Below, piece after piece: positions 7,741 to 15,508 of a stretch of 15,713 nt of DNA. Both the position numbers and the translations under genes were made by a program. The notes beneath the pieces are model-generated. The model did not search any database and was not told the DNA's origin. It was given only the letters and a program-made list of their open reading frames with translations. Position 1 is the first letter of the stretch. Every line of letters begins with the position of its first letter. Origin of the DNA: an uncultured Bacteroidota bacterium (GTDB taxonomy: Bacteria > Bacteroidota > Bacteroidia > Chitinophagales > Chitinophagaceae); NCBI GenBank assembly GCA_946479615.1, contig CAMLGR010000110.1, positions 1 to 15,713 on the forward strand, written 5' to 3'.

Positions 7741-9119
7741 TAAATAATTTGCGAAATCTTCCTTCTCTTTATAAACTGCCCATCTCCCTTTTTCAAAAGA
7801 CATTCACCATTCTCAATAGCAAGCTGACCTCTTAACAAAACAGTCTTTACCTTGCCCGTCACTTCCCAACCCTCATACCCGGAGTAATCAACATTCATAT
7901 GATGCGTCTTTGCAGAAAGCGTATGGGTTTCATTTGGATCGAAGATGACGATATCGGCATCGCTGCCCACGGCGATCGTTCCCTTCCGCGGGAACATGCC
8001 AAAGATCTTTGCCGGGTTTGTACAGGCTACTTCTACATATTTATTCAAGGTGATCTTTCCTTTATTGACCCCTTCGCTATATAAAAGTTCCATACGGTTT
8101 TCTATGGCAGGATGTCCATTCGGTATTTTAGAAAAATCATCTTTGCCCATCAGCTTCTGTTCCCATTTGAACGGGCAATGATCCGTCGCTACTACCTGCA
8201 CTAAACCCTGGTTGATGCCGGCCCATAAAGTCGCCTGGTCTTTTTTCTCCCGTAAGGGCGGGCTCATTACCCATTTGGAGCCATCACTCTTTTCATACAA
8301 CGATGCATCCAGTACCAGATATTGTATGCAGGTCTCTACAAAAACTTTCTGGTTTCTTTTTGTTGCGTTCCGTACGGCATTCAAAGCACCTTCACAGGTC
8401 AGGTGCACGATATAACCGGGACAACCCGTATAATGTGACATATCTACAAACCGTTCACTGGCTTCTGCTTCCGTTACTTCAGGCTGCGACAGGTAATGAT
8501 ACAAAGGAGATAATTTTCCTTCCGCCCTGTGTTTGGATACCAGGTAATCGATCATATCTCCATTGGTAGCGTGTACATTGATCAGGCCACCTTGTTTCTT
8601 TACTTCTTCCATCAACCCGATCATCTGCCTGTCGTCGATCATCAGTGCTCCTTTATACGCCATGAATGTTTTAAAAGAAACAATACCTTCTTTTTCTATC
8701 ATCTCTTTTATTTCCGGTTTTACCTTGTCGTTATAGTCGGTAATGGCCATGTGAAAACTATAATCGCCCACGCAATTATTATCGCTCCTGCTTTTCCATT
8801 CTTCCAAAGCTGCGCGCAGTGATTTTCCCTGTGTCTGTAAAATAAAATCGATCACCATCGTAGTGCCGCCATACAGAGCCGCCCTTGTACCGGTTTCATA
8901 ACTGTCGCTGGAAAAAGTTCCCATAAAAGGCATATCCAGGTGTACATGCGGATCGATGCCGCCGGGAAATACCAGTTTACCTGCTGCATCTATTTCCTTA
9001 TTGGCTTTTACCGCCAGGTTTTTCCCGATCGCCTGTATCGTTTCACCATCGATAAAAATATCGGCGGTATAATCGTCCGTAGCCGTAATGATCCTCCCGT
9101 TTTTAATCAGCAGCGACAT
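7740..9119 (-). CDS. hydA: Dihydropyrimidinase (D-hydantoinase family)
   Basis: It opens the ring of dihydrouracil or dihydrothymine to N-carbamoyl-beta-alanine or its methyl homologue. All metal ligands of the amidohydrolase site can be seen in the 459 residues: His58 and His60 (DPHVHLD), Lys150 (SFKTFMAYKG, the carboxylated lysine), His183 (VHATNGD), His239 (VHLTCEG) and Asp313 (ATDHCPF). Tyr155, next to the lysine, is the usual substrate-binding tyrosine. Hydantoinases share this fold and these residues, but the surrounding preA, preT and ureidopropionase genes favour dihydropyrimidinase. The gene overlaps the end of the upstream transporter gene by 17 bases, suggesting translational coupling of uptake and ring opening. 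The TAA stop touches the right arm of the repeat pair around the four-helix gene. Confidence 0.95.
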   Translation of the reverse strand: MSLLIKNGRIITATDDYTADIFIDGETIQAIGKNLAVKANKEIDAAGKLVFPGGIDPHVHLDMPFMGTFSSDSYETGTRAALYGGTTMVIDFILQTQGKSLRAALEEWKSRSDNNCVGDYSFHMAITDYNDKVKPEIKEMIEKEGIVSFKTFMAYKGALMIDDRQMIGLMEEVKKQGGLINVHATNGDMIDYLVSKHRAEGKLSPLYHYLSQPEVTEAEASERFVDMSHYTGCPGYIVHLTCEGALNAVRNATKRNQKVFVETCIQYLVLDASLYEKSDGSKWVMSPPLREKKDQATLWAGINQGLVQVVATDHCPFKWEQKLMGKDDFSKIPNGHPAIENRMELLYSEGVNKGKITLNKYVEVACTNPAKIFGMFPRKGTIAVGSDADIVIFDPNETHTLSAKTHHMNVDYSGYEGWEVTGKVKTVLLRGQLAIENGECLLKKGDGQFIKRRKISQII

Positions 9120-10581
9120 AAGATGTTGTATTTACAGGTTGAACAGAAGTTGTATAGGAACGCATCAGTAATATATAAAGAATACCACTCAGAAAAAAAC
9201 CGACGAACCACGCATAATTATATAAATGCGAGATCCAGCCGGGGAAAGCCGTACCGGGAACGAGTTGTACCTGGACTAAAAATCCCGGTACGTTAGGTAA
9301 TACTCCCAACAGCAAAGCAATGATCGCGTATTTATTATACCCGTTCCCAAACCGGTAGCGGCCATTATGACTGTATAATTCGTCCACCTGCAATGTTTGT
9401 TTGCGGATAAAATAATAATCTGCGATCATGATACCGCCAACAGGCCCGAGCAAACTCGAATAAGCGATCAGCCAGTTAAAAATATATCCCGTAGGATCTG
9501 CCATTAACTTCCACGGAAAGATCAATACGCCAACAATACCGGTGATATAACCGCCGAGCTTGAAACTAATTTTCCGGGGAGCGAGGTTAGAGAAATCATT
9601 GGCGGGGCTTACAATATTAGCGGCGATATTGGTAGCAAGCGTAGAAATGATAATACCGATCATCGCAAAACTGACCATGAGCTGGCTATCAAATTTTCCG
9701 GCAAGCTGAACCGGGTCCCATTCCGGTGTTCCATAGATAATAGCCGATGCCGAAGTAACCACTACGCCTACAAAAGCAAACAATGTCATCGAAGGCGGAA
9801 GCCCGATTACCTGTCCTTTGATCTGTGCATGCTGGCTTTTCGCGTATCTTGTAAAATCAGGAATATTCAATGACAAGGTGGCCCAAAAGCCAACGACAGC
9901 TGTCAATGCCGGAAAGAAGAATTTGAAAAATGAAGCGTTGTCTGTAAACTTCGAAGGTTCACTCAATATCGGCCCCAATCCTTTTGCAGCTACCACGGCC
10001 CAGCAAAACAAGGCAATAGCAGCTATTGGTAAAAAGAAGGCTTTGAACACTAATAACTTCCGTATGCTTTCCACTCCTTTATAAATGATGAACATATTCA
10101 GTAACCAAAAGATAAAAAAACACAAAGCGGGCAATGCCTGTGGTAATAATGAAGTAGTATTGATCGGTTCGAGAGAAGGATTCCAGCCGCGTAATAGATT
10201 ATATAAAGAAGCGCCGCCGATCCATGTCTGGATGCCGAACCATCCGCAGGCAACAATGGCCCGCAACATCGCGGGAATATTGGCTCCTTTGGTACCGAAA
10301 CTGGCTCTTGCAAAAACAGGAAAGGGGATACCGTATTTCGCACCGGCATGACCATTTAATAACATCGGTACCAATACAATCGCATTTCCCAAAAAAATAG
10401 TAAGGATCGCCTGCCACCAGCTCATGCCATTATTGATCATGGAGCTGGCCATCGTATAGGTAGGAATGCATAAGCTCATGCTGATCCAGAGCGCCGCATA
10501 ATTCCAGGTACCCCATGTGCGTTTGGAAGCAGGAACAGGAGCCAGGTCATCATTGATCAAAGATGGATCAGGTATATTCAT
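9103..10581 (-). CDS. NCS1-family nucleobase/hydantoin transporter
   Basis: A 492-residue integral membrane protein with about 12 hydrophobic segments, of the nucleobase:cation symporter-1 family. It opens with the family motif RTWGTWNYAALW (21-32) after a short polar N-terminus. Trp114 and Gln118 (ACGWFGIQTW), Trp233 (GFWATLSLNIPDFTRYA) and Asn328 (SPANDFSN) appear to correspond to the substrate-contacting Trp117, Gln121, Trp220 and Asn318 of the hydantoin carrier Mhp1. The family carries uracil, thymine, allantoin, hydantoin or cytosine with Na+ or H+, and the exact substrate cannot be read from sequence. The pathway context points to uracil, thymine or a dihydropyrimidine. It overlaps hydA by 17 bases. 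Its start is preceded by ATCAGCT, as for the upstream aminotransferase gene. The gap to that gene holds a long nested hairpin. Confidence 0.93.
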   Translation of the reverse strand: MNIPDPSLINDDLAPVPASKRTWGTWNYAALWISMSLCIPTYTMASSMINNGMSWWQAILTIFLGNAIVLVPMLLNGHAGAKYGIPFPVFARASFGTKGANIPAMLRAIVACGWFGIQTWIGGASLYNLLRGWNPSLEPINTTSLLPQALPALCFFIFWLLNMFIIYKGVESIRKLLVFKAFFLPIAAIALFCWAVVAAKGLGPILSEPSKFTDNASFFKFFFPALTAVVGFWATLSLNIPDFTRYAKSQHAQIKGQVIGLPPSMTLFAFVGVVVTSASAIIYGTPEWDPVQLAGKFDSQLMVSFAMIGIIISTLATNIAANIVSPANDFSNLAPRKISFKLGGYITGIVGVLIFPWKLMADPTGYIFNWLIAYSSLLGPVGGIMIADYYFIRKQTLQVDELYSHNGRYRFGNGYNKYAIIALLLGVLPNVPGFLVQVQLVPGTAFPGWISHLYNYAWFVGFFLSGILYILLMRSYTTSVQPVNTTSYVAAD

Positions 10582-10604
10582 AGCTGATAAAAATATATCT
10601 ATAT

Positions 10605-10704
10605 GAAACCTATGTTCCTATGTGCCTATGTGGTAAAAATTACGCAAGACTGATATAATTCTTTATCAGTACGGCGTAGTTCACCACATAGGAACATAGG
10701 TTTC
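10605..10704. repeat. Nested 100-bp hairpin from the CCTATGTGG repeat family
   Basis: Outer arms 10605-10624 and 10685-10704 are a perfect 20-base inverted repeat. Inside them TACGC (10641-10645) pairs with GCGTA (10674-10678), and ACTGATA (10649-10655) with TATCAGT (10664-10670) around an 8-base loop. The left side holds an extra copy of the word CCTATGTG, so the outer arm can pair in two registers. It is the same family as 4819-4900. It lies between the aminotransferase stop and the transporter start in the presumed operon mRNA. Confidence 0.9.
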
Positions 10705-10736
10705 ACATAGGGTTTCTGCAGACAGTAAATATTTCT

Positions 10737-12083
10737 TTATTTTACTTCTTTGTCAGCAATAGAAATAGCATCACTGATAATCGCCAGTCCTTCATCGATC
10801 TGTTCCTTTGTCACAATTAAAGGCGGTGCAACGAAAATGTAATTCCATCTCACAAACGTGTACATGCCGAGTTCCTTGATACGGGCAGCGACTTTATTCA
10901 TGACCGCCATCTCGTCCGGTTTAGCATTGAAAGGCGCCATGGGTTCTTTCGTGTCCCTGTTCTTTACTAATTCGATACATCCAAGCAGTCCTGTATTTCT
11001 CCAGTCGCCAATGCTTTTATGTTTTTTCTTCAATGCCTCCAGTTGCTGGTTCATGTAATTACCCATTTGGGCGGCATGAGCGATGAGGTTATCATCTTCA
11101 TAAATAGCCAGCATTTCAAGAGCGGCGGCGCAACTGACAGGATGGGCAGAATAGGTGAGACCCAGGGCCAGCATGGTATCATCATACTTCGAAGCAATCT
11201 TATCCGATACCATCAGACAACCAAAAGGAAGATAGCCGGAGGTCAATCCTTTTGCCATGGCGATCATATCGGGAATGATATCATGGTTTTGAAATCCAAA
11301 CCATTTACCGGTACGGCCAAAGCCACTCATCACTTCATCGATAATAAGCAGGATGCCGTTTTTCGTACAGATCTCCCGCACCTGTTTCAAATAGCCAACG
11401 GGATATTTCAAACAGCCGGAAGAGCCTGATTCACCTTCGAGAATGATGGCGGCAATATTGCCCGGACCTTCATAGGCAATGATCCGTTCGAGTTGTGCAA
11501 CGGATTCTGTCAATAAACTTTCTTCGCCATGCGGCCAGCGGTATAAATAGGGAAGATCAAAATGTACAAAGTTGGGAGCCTGCTGTGCATCCGCAGGAAG
11601 TTTACGCGGATCGCCTCCGGCCGATAATACTCCATACGTGGAGCCATGATAAGATTGATAACGCGTCAGTATTTTATGTTTGCCTGTATATAAGCGCGCC
11701 AGCTTGATGCCGTTCTCGATAGAAGTAGCGCCGCATAAAGTAAAAAAGGCTTTGTTCAGGTCGCCCGGGCAGATCTCCGCCAGTTTTTTTCCCAGGTCAC
11801 CGCGCACTTTGGTAGCGCAGCTCGGCGTAACATAGCTTACCTGCTGCATTTGTTTCACCACCGCATCGGTTACACGCTGGTTGCCATGACCGATATTTAC
11901 ATTCATTAACCCGGAAGAAAAATCGATATACTTTTTACCGTCATAATCGTAGAGGTATACACCTTCGCCGTTTTTGATAGCGATAGGAGCGATACCTTTT
12001 TGTTTGCTCCAGGAAAATAAGGTGTAATCAAGATTATCCTGAATGATCTCCTGTGCTTCCGATATTGTTTTTGTAGCAGACAT
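10737..12083 (-). CDS. Class-III PLP aminotransferase, probable beta-alanine transaminase
   Basis: It most likely transfers the amino group of beta-alanine (or 3-aminoisobutyrate) to a keto acid, giving malonate (or methylmalonate) semialdehyde for MmsA. The 448 residues show the fold-type I class-III features: Tyr145-His146-Gly147 stacking on the cofactor ring, Asp249 in IIDEVMSGFGRTG (247-259), which contacts the pyridine nitrogen, and the Schiff-base Lys278 in DMIAMAKGLTSGY (272-284). Omega-amino-acid transaminases in this class (GABA, ornithine, beta-alanine) cannot be separated by motif alone; the flanking mmsA and pyrimidine genes support beta-alanine. The start MSATKTISEA is preceded by ATCAGCT. 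mmsA lies 169 bp upstream on the same strand. That gap shows no strong hairpin and none of the repeat words. Confidence 0.9.
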   Translation of the reverse strand: MSATKTISEAQEIIQDNLDYTLFSWSKQKGIAPIAIKNGEGVYLYDYDGKKYIDFSSGLMNVNIGHGNQRVTDAVVKQMQQVSYVTPSCATKVRGDLGKKLAEICPGDLNKAFFTLCGATSIENGIKLARLYTGKHKILTRYQSYHGSTYGVLSAGGDPRKLPADAQQAPNFVHFDLPYLYRWPHGEESLLTESVAQLERIIAYEGPGNIAAIILEGESGSSGCLKYPVGYLKQVREICTKNGILLIIDEVMSGFGRTGKWFGFQNHDIIPDMIAMAKGLTSGYLPFGCLMVSDKIASKYDDTMLALGLTYSAHPVSCAAALEMLAIYEDDNLIAHAAQMGNYMNQQLEALKKKHKSIGDWRNTGLLGCIELVKNRDTKEPMAPFNAKPDEMAVMNKVAARIKELGMYTFVRWNYIFVAPPLIVTKEQIDEGLAIISDAISIADKEVK

Positions 12084-12252
12084 AGCTGATTATGTTGAGC
12101 GTGATAAATCTTTTTCGGATTGCGCCTGGTCAACCAAATAATAAATGCGATGATCAGGGCGTATCCAGGTTAAAGCCGGTTGAGGTATTCATTATCTTAT
12201 AACCTCTTTATCGATAAATCCATTGATCCTCCCGAATCATGGTTCAGACGTT

Positions 12253-13710
12253 TTAACTCATCCAGTTAATGCCCGCTTCCGGGTTCCACTTGGTAGTACT
12301 TTTCTTCAGTTTTGTCCAGAATTCGATCGAACTCTTCCCGGTGATATCGCCCACGCCGAATTTACTTTCGTTCCACCCGCCAAATGAAAATGGTTCTCTT
12401 GGTACGGGCACACCCACATTCACGCCGATCATGCCGGCATTTGCCCTGTCGATAATATACCGTGCGATACCGCCATTCTGCGTAAACACAGAAGCGGCAT
12501 TGCCATACGGATTTGCATTTTCGATGGCAAGCGCCTCATCCACCGTATTGGTACGCATGATACTGATCACAGGTCCGAAGATCTCTTCTTTCGCTACTGA
12601 CATATCAGGTTTTACATAATCGATAACGGTAGGACCAACATAAGTGCCGTTCTCTTTTCCTTTCACCGTAGTATTTCGTCCATCTACCAGTACTTTGGCG
12701 CCCTCTTTTTCGGCTTCGGTAATATATTTTTCAATTATTTCTTTGGATTCTTTATTGATCACTGCACCGAGATTTTCGCCGGGAACGATCTTTTTTGCTT
12801 CTTCACAGATCTTATCGATAATATGATCGATGTTTCCTACGCCAACCATTGCGGAAGCAGCCATGCAACGCTGACCGGCGCAACCGCTCATGGATGCCGC
12901 TACATTTTGTGCCGTCATGCCCGGGATAGCATCCGGCAATACCATCAGGTGATTTTTGGCGCCTCCCAATGCAAGGCATCTTTTATAATTACCGGTAGCA
13001 CGTTGGTAAACGATCTTTGCAATTTTGGTGCTGCCTACAAAAGAAATGGCTTCGATGCCGGGATTATCACAGATCGCTTCTACTATTTCCTGGTCGCCGT
13101 GTACAATGTTGAATACGCCATCAGGCAGCCCCGCTTCTTTTAATAACTGTGCGAGCCGTCCGCAGCTCAAAGGCACTTTTTCCGACGGCTTTATAATCAT
13201 GCAATTTCCGAGAGCGATAGCATTGGGAATGGTCCAGTTGGGAACCATTGCCGGGAAATTGAACGGAACGATCGAAGCAACTACACCTAATGGTACATGT
13301 TCGGTGCGGCACTCCACTCCTTTACTTACTTCCAGCACTTCGCCGGTTATTAATTGAGGAAGCGAACAGGCAAATTCTGTCAGCTCGATGCATTTTTCAA
13401 TTTCAGCAAGTGATTCGCCATAGGTCTTGCCATTCTCTTCACTGCATAATTCTGCAAGTTCCTTGGATGCTTTTTCCAGTAAATATTTATACCGGAAGAA
13501 AACCTGCACTCTTTCTTTGATCGGCGTTCTGCTCCACAAAGGAAAAGCAATAGTCGCTGCTTTCACTGCATCGGTCAGGTCGTTGGCAGTACTCATCGGA
13601 ACTTTGGAAAGCAATTCACCATTGACGGGTGAGACTACATCCAGTGTGCGCGATGAATAAGCATTGACAAACTGGCCATTGATATAATTCTGAACAGCAT
13701 CGTATTTCAT
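12253..13710 (-). CDS. mmsA: CoA-acylating methylmalonate/malonate semialdehyde dehydrogenase
   Basis: The enzyme oxidises malonate semialdehyde to acetyl-CoA or methylmalonate semialdehyde to propionyl-CoA with NAD+, CoA and loss of CO2, ending the uracil and thymine routes. With the start at 13710 (MKYDAVQNYINGQF) the protein has 485 residues, normal for the family. Asn151 (PFNFPAM) and the nucleophile Cys282 (GCAGQRCMAA) are present. Where hydrolytic aldehyde dehydrogenases have the general-base Glu before LGGK, this protein reads LALGGAKNH, as expected for the CoA-acylating type. The open frame continues 36 codons upstream, but that stretch is hydrophobic, is partly made of the intergenic repeat and is not family-like, so it was excluded. 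The inositol-pathway homologue IolA is the same family; context favours beta-alanine breakdown. It is first in the presumed operon and divergent from trmH. Confidence 0.93.
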   Translation of the reverse strand: MKYDAVQNYINGQFVNAYSSRTLDVVSPVNGELLSKVPMSTANDLTDAVKAATIAFPLWSRTPIKERVQVFFRYKYLLEKASKELAELCSEENGKTYGESLAEIEKCIELTEFACSLPQLITGEVLEVSKGVECRTEHVPLGVVASIVPFNFPAMVPNWTIPNAIALGNCMIIKPSEKVPLSCGRLAQLLKEAGLPDGVFNIVHGDQEIVEAICDNPGIEAISFVGSTKIAKIVYQRATGNYKRCLALGGAKNHLMVLPDAIPGMTAQNVAASMSGCAGQRCMAASAMVGVGNIDHIIDKICEEAKKIVPGENLGAVINKESKEIIEKYITEAEKEGAKVLVDGRNTTVKGKENGTYVGPTVIDYVKPDMSVAKEEIFGPVISIMRTNTVDEALAIENANPYGNAASVFTQNGGIARYIIDRANAGMIGVNVGVPVPREPFSFGGWNESKFGVGDITGKSSIEFWTKLKKSTTKWNPEAGINWMS

Positions 13711-13775
13711 CGTATAATTTTTATATTTATAGCGGACAACAGCACTTATAAATATACTTAAATTCAAGAATAATA

Positions 13776-13857
13776 ATGTGATAATTAGGTAATTTGGCAA
13801 TTTGGAAATGCCCTGCAATAAGGGTATTCCTATTGCCGGATTTCACCATTATCACAT
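13776..13857. repeat. Palindromic region between divergent mmsA and trmH
   Basis: The 169-bp divergent gap holds ATGTGATAAT (13776-13785) and its inverse ATTATCACAT (13848-13857), GGCAAT (13796-13801) against ATTGCC (13832-13837), and CAATA (13816-13820) against TATTG (13830-13834). These nest into one imperfect hairpin. The left side contains the words GTAATTTGG and TTTGGAAATG, which recur at 15061-15192. Promoters for both genes should be in this gap, but no convincing -33/-7 pair was found on either strand. Confidence 0.7.
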
Positions 13858-13879
13858 CATCATATCACCAAATCATCTT

Positions 13880-14476
13880 ATGACCCCCGAACGAAAAGAA
13901 AAACTGGAATCTGTACTAAGCAAACGGCAGAATGATATTACGGTTGTGCTGGAAAATGTATTTGATCCGCATAACATTTCCGCCGTCATGCGTACCTGCG
14001 ATGCAGTAGGGGTGCAGGATATTTATATTCTGAATACCAAAATTCCCCGGCATAAGAAATGGGGTGCGCGCAGTTCGTCCAGCGCCGCCAAATGGCTGAC
14101 CGTTCATCAGTTTGAAAATGCGGAGGAATGTTTTGCTGACCTGCGGAAAGGCTATTCAACCATTTTAACAACCCATCTCAGCAGTGATGCGGTACCTTTA
14201 TACGAGATGGACCTGGCGCAACCGATCGCGCTTGTTTTTGGTAATGAGCATAGCGGTGTGAGTGATGAGATCAGGGCGTTGGCAGATGGCAATTTTATCA
14301 TTCCGCAGGTAGGTATTATTCAGTCGTTGAATATCAGCGTGGCCTGTGCGGTGACATTATACGAAGCGTTCCGGCAGAAAACCATTGCGGGCCATTACGA
14401 TCGGCAGGATATGGATAGTGTGGTTAAAAAGGAATTGATGAAGGAGTGGACATTGAATAGATCTGAATACTTATAG
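13880..14476 (+). CDS. trmH: TrmH-family tRNA (guanosine-18-2'-O)-methyltransferase
   Basis: A SpoU/TrmH-class knotted (SPOUT) RNA methyltransferase of 198 residues, expected to methylate the ribose of G18 in the tRNA D-loop using SAM. All three family motifs are present: NISAVMRTCDAVGV (32-45, with the invariant Arg38), LVFGNEHSGVSDE (118-130, with Glu123) and IPQVGIIQSLNISVAC (141-156, with Ser149 and Asn151). The N-terminal TPERKEKLESVLSKRQND is typical of TrmH rather than of the rRNA methyltransferase RlmB. It is shorter at the C-terminus than E. coli TrmH (229 residues). The frame is open for 26 codons further upstream, but these come from the intergenic repeat, so the Met at 13880 was chosen. 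The TAG stop is followed after 4 bases by a repeat half-copy. Confidence 0.9.
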   Translation: MTPERKEKLESVLSKRQNDITVVLENVFDPHNISAVMRTCDAVGVQDIYILNTKIPRHKKWGARSSSSAAKWLTVHQFENAEECFADLRKGYSTILTTHLSSDAVPLYEMDLAQPIALVFGNEHSGVSDEIRALADGNFIIPQVGIIQSLNISVACAVTLYEAFRQKTIAGHYDRQDMDSVVKKELMKEWTLNRSEYL

Positions 14477-14480
14477 TATA

Positions 14481-14505
14481 AATTATGAATGATGGATTAT
14501 GAATG
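14481..14505. repeat. Single half-copy of the AATTATGAATTAAG repeat
   Basis: Twenty-five bases here agree at 21 positions with the arm at 6265-6289. No inverse partner is found in the rest of the trmH-to-thioredoxin gap, so it is an arm without a stem. It starts 4 bases after the trmH stop codon. Confidence 0.65.
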
Positions 14506-14579
14506 AAGTGCGACAGTTGAAATGTTCCCCTGGTATCAGGAGCCTCCTGTAAAACATAATATGGTTTAAAAATTGATTT

Positions 14580-15062
14580 ATGCGGGTAGTAAAACTTCTT
14601 CTTATCAATATAATAATGCTTCCGGGGATAAACAGCTTTTCACAGGAGATAAAAAGCATAAAGATCACCGAACTGGAAAAGACGATTGCCGAAAGCAAAA
14701 CACCCCTGATCGTTAACTTCTGGGCTACGTTTTGCAAACCCTGCGTGGAAGAGATTCCCTACTTCCAGGAAGAAGTAAAAAAGAACCAGGCAGCCGGTGT
14801 ACAGCTGATCCTTGTCAGTCTCGATCTTAAAGAATATTACCCGGCCAAAATCAAAACATTTGCTGATAAAGCAAAATTCACTGCGCCCATTAGTTGGCTC
14901 AATGAAACCAATGCCGATTACTTCTGTCCCAAAATAGACCCTTCCTGGTCAGGCGCAATACCTGCCAGTTTATTCATCAACAATAAAACGGGCTATCGGA
15001 AATTCTTCGAGGAGCAGTTGCCGAGGGAGAGATTGCAGGGGGTGATTAGGGAAATGCTATGA
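14580..15062 (+). CDS. Exported thioredoxin-like (TlpA-type) protein
   Basis: A 160-residue thioredoxin-fold protein with an N-terminal signal-like segment (hydrophobic residues 5-18, likely cut near SFSQ at 19-22), so probably periplasmic. The active site is Cys52-Lys-Pro-Cys55 in FWATFCKPCVEEIPYF, and GAIPASL (126-132) supplies the cis-proline (Pro128) that faces the CxxC. It probably reduces disulfides in envelope proteins or in cytochrome maturation; the partner is unknown. It lacks the large N-terminal domain of many Bacteroidota TlpA-like proteins and is close to a minimal domain. It follows trmH by 103 bp on the same strand, and the first base of the repeat word GAATTTGG coincides with the second base of its TGA stop. 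Confidence 0.87.
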   Translation: MRVVKLLLINIIMLPGINSFSQEIKSIKITELEKTIAESKTPLIVNFWATFCKPCVEEIPYFQEEVKKNQAAGVQLILVSLDLKEYYPAKIKTFADKAKFTAPISWLNETNADYFCPKIDPSWSGAIPASLFINNKTGYRKFFEEQLPRERLQGVIREML

Positions 15063-15069
15063 ATTTGGA

Positions 15070-15192
15070 AATTTGATAATTAAGTAATTTGGAAATGGTT
15101 TGAACAGGGCTCTTTTTCAATTTGAGATATTTACTTAGCTGAAAAATATATGTCAGCTGAAATCCATTTCCAAATTAGCTAATTGCCAAATC
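15070..15192. repeat. Inverted repeat between convergent genes (AATTTGGAAATGG family)
   Basis: The arms 15070-15098 and 15164-15192 match at 24 of 29 positions and enclose a smaller stem, AGCTGA (15137-15142) against TCAGCT (15153-15158). The repeat lies between the stop of the thioredoxin-like gene and the stop of the convergent membrane-protein gene, where it could end or protect both transcripts. No clear U-run follows on either strand. The words are shared with the mmsA-trmH gap. Confidence 0.8.
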
Positions 15193-15201
15193 CCCCTATC
15201 G

Positions 15202-15402
15202 CTACATCTCTTTCGCTTCTTCATTCATCTCCTGTTTCGCTTTCGCAACCAGGTACATAAAATAGAGCCCGGCGCCAAGACCGGTAATCGCTAATAGCAG
15301 ACCGGTGATGCTGCGTGAATAAATGGCATTGGCCAGGCAAAAACCTCCTAAGATCATAAATCCGATAATGATAAGACGGTTGAGGAGTTGTCTCTGAATC
15401 AT
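15202..15402 (-). CDS. Small two-helix membrane protein of unknown function
   Basis: A 66-residue protein with two hydrophobic segments (about residues 9-28 and 32-53) separated by a short polar turn (YSRS), and a charged C-terminal tail (KAKQEMNEEAKEM). It is not recognised as a named family. The short basic N-terminus (MIQRQLLNR) before the first helix and the acidic/lysine tail suggest both ends in the cytoplasm. The start codon is preceded by ATCAGCTT, similar to the leaders of the transporter and aminotransferase genes, which supports this start. It may be cotranscribed with the redoxin-like gene upstream, although a very long hairpin separates them. Confidence 0.7.
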   Translation of the reverse strand: MIQRQLLNRLIIIGFMILGGFCLANAIYSRSITGLLLAITGLGAGLYFMYLVAKAKQEMNEEAKEM

Positions 15403-15508
15403 AAGCTGATTTTTAGCATCCCGCGGGAGCAGGACGTGGTTAGGTAATGTGGTTATGAGGCTTGGATGCGGAGACGGATACTTTCCATAAAAGTTTTTAA
15501 AATATAGA

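Noticed and set aside
12084..12252. Regulatory element in the mmsA-aminotransferase gap
   Set aside because: Only weak pairings (TGGTCAACCA at 12127-12136, and GAGGT against ACCTC) were found, with no promoter boxes or repeat words.
13711..13818. N-terminal membrane anchor of the semialdehyde dehydrogenase
   Set aside because: The segment comes from intergenic repeat sequence and precedes a complete family-length protein starting at 13710.
14537..14549. CAGGAG-C-CTCCTG palindrome upstream of the thioredoxin-like gene
   Set aside because: A one-base centre cannot form a hairpin loop, and a single short palindrome is weak evidence for an operator.
15419..15428. TCCCGCGGGA palindrome upstream of the small membrane protein
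   Set aside because: A single 10-bp palindrome with no second copy; it could be an operator, but nothing else in the sequence supports that.
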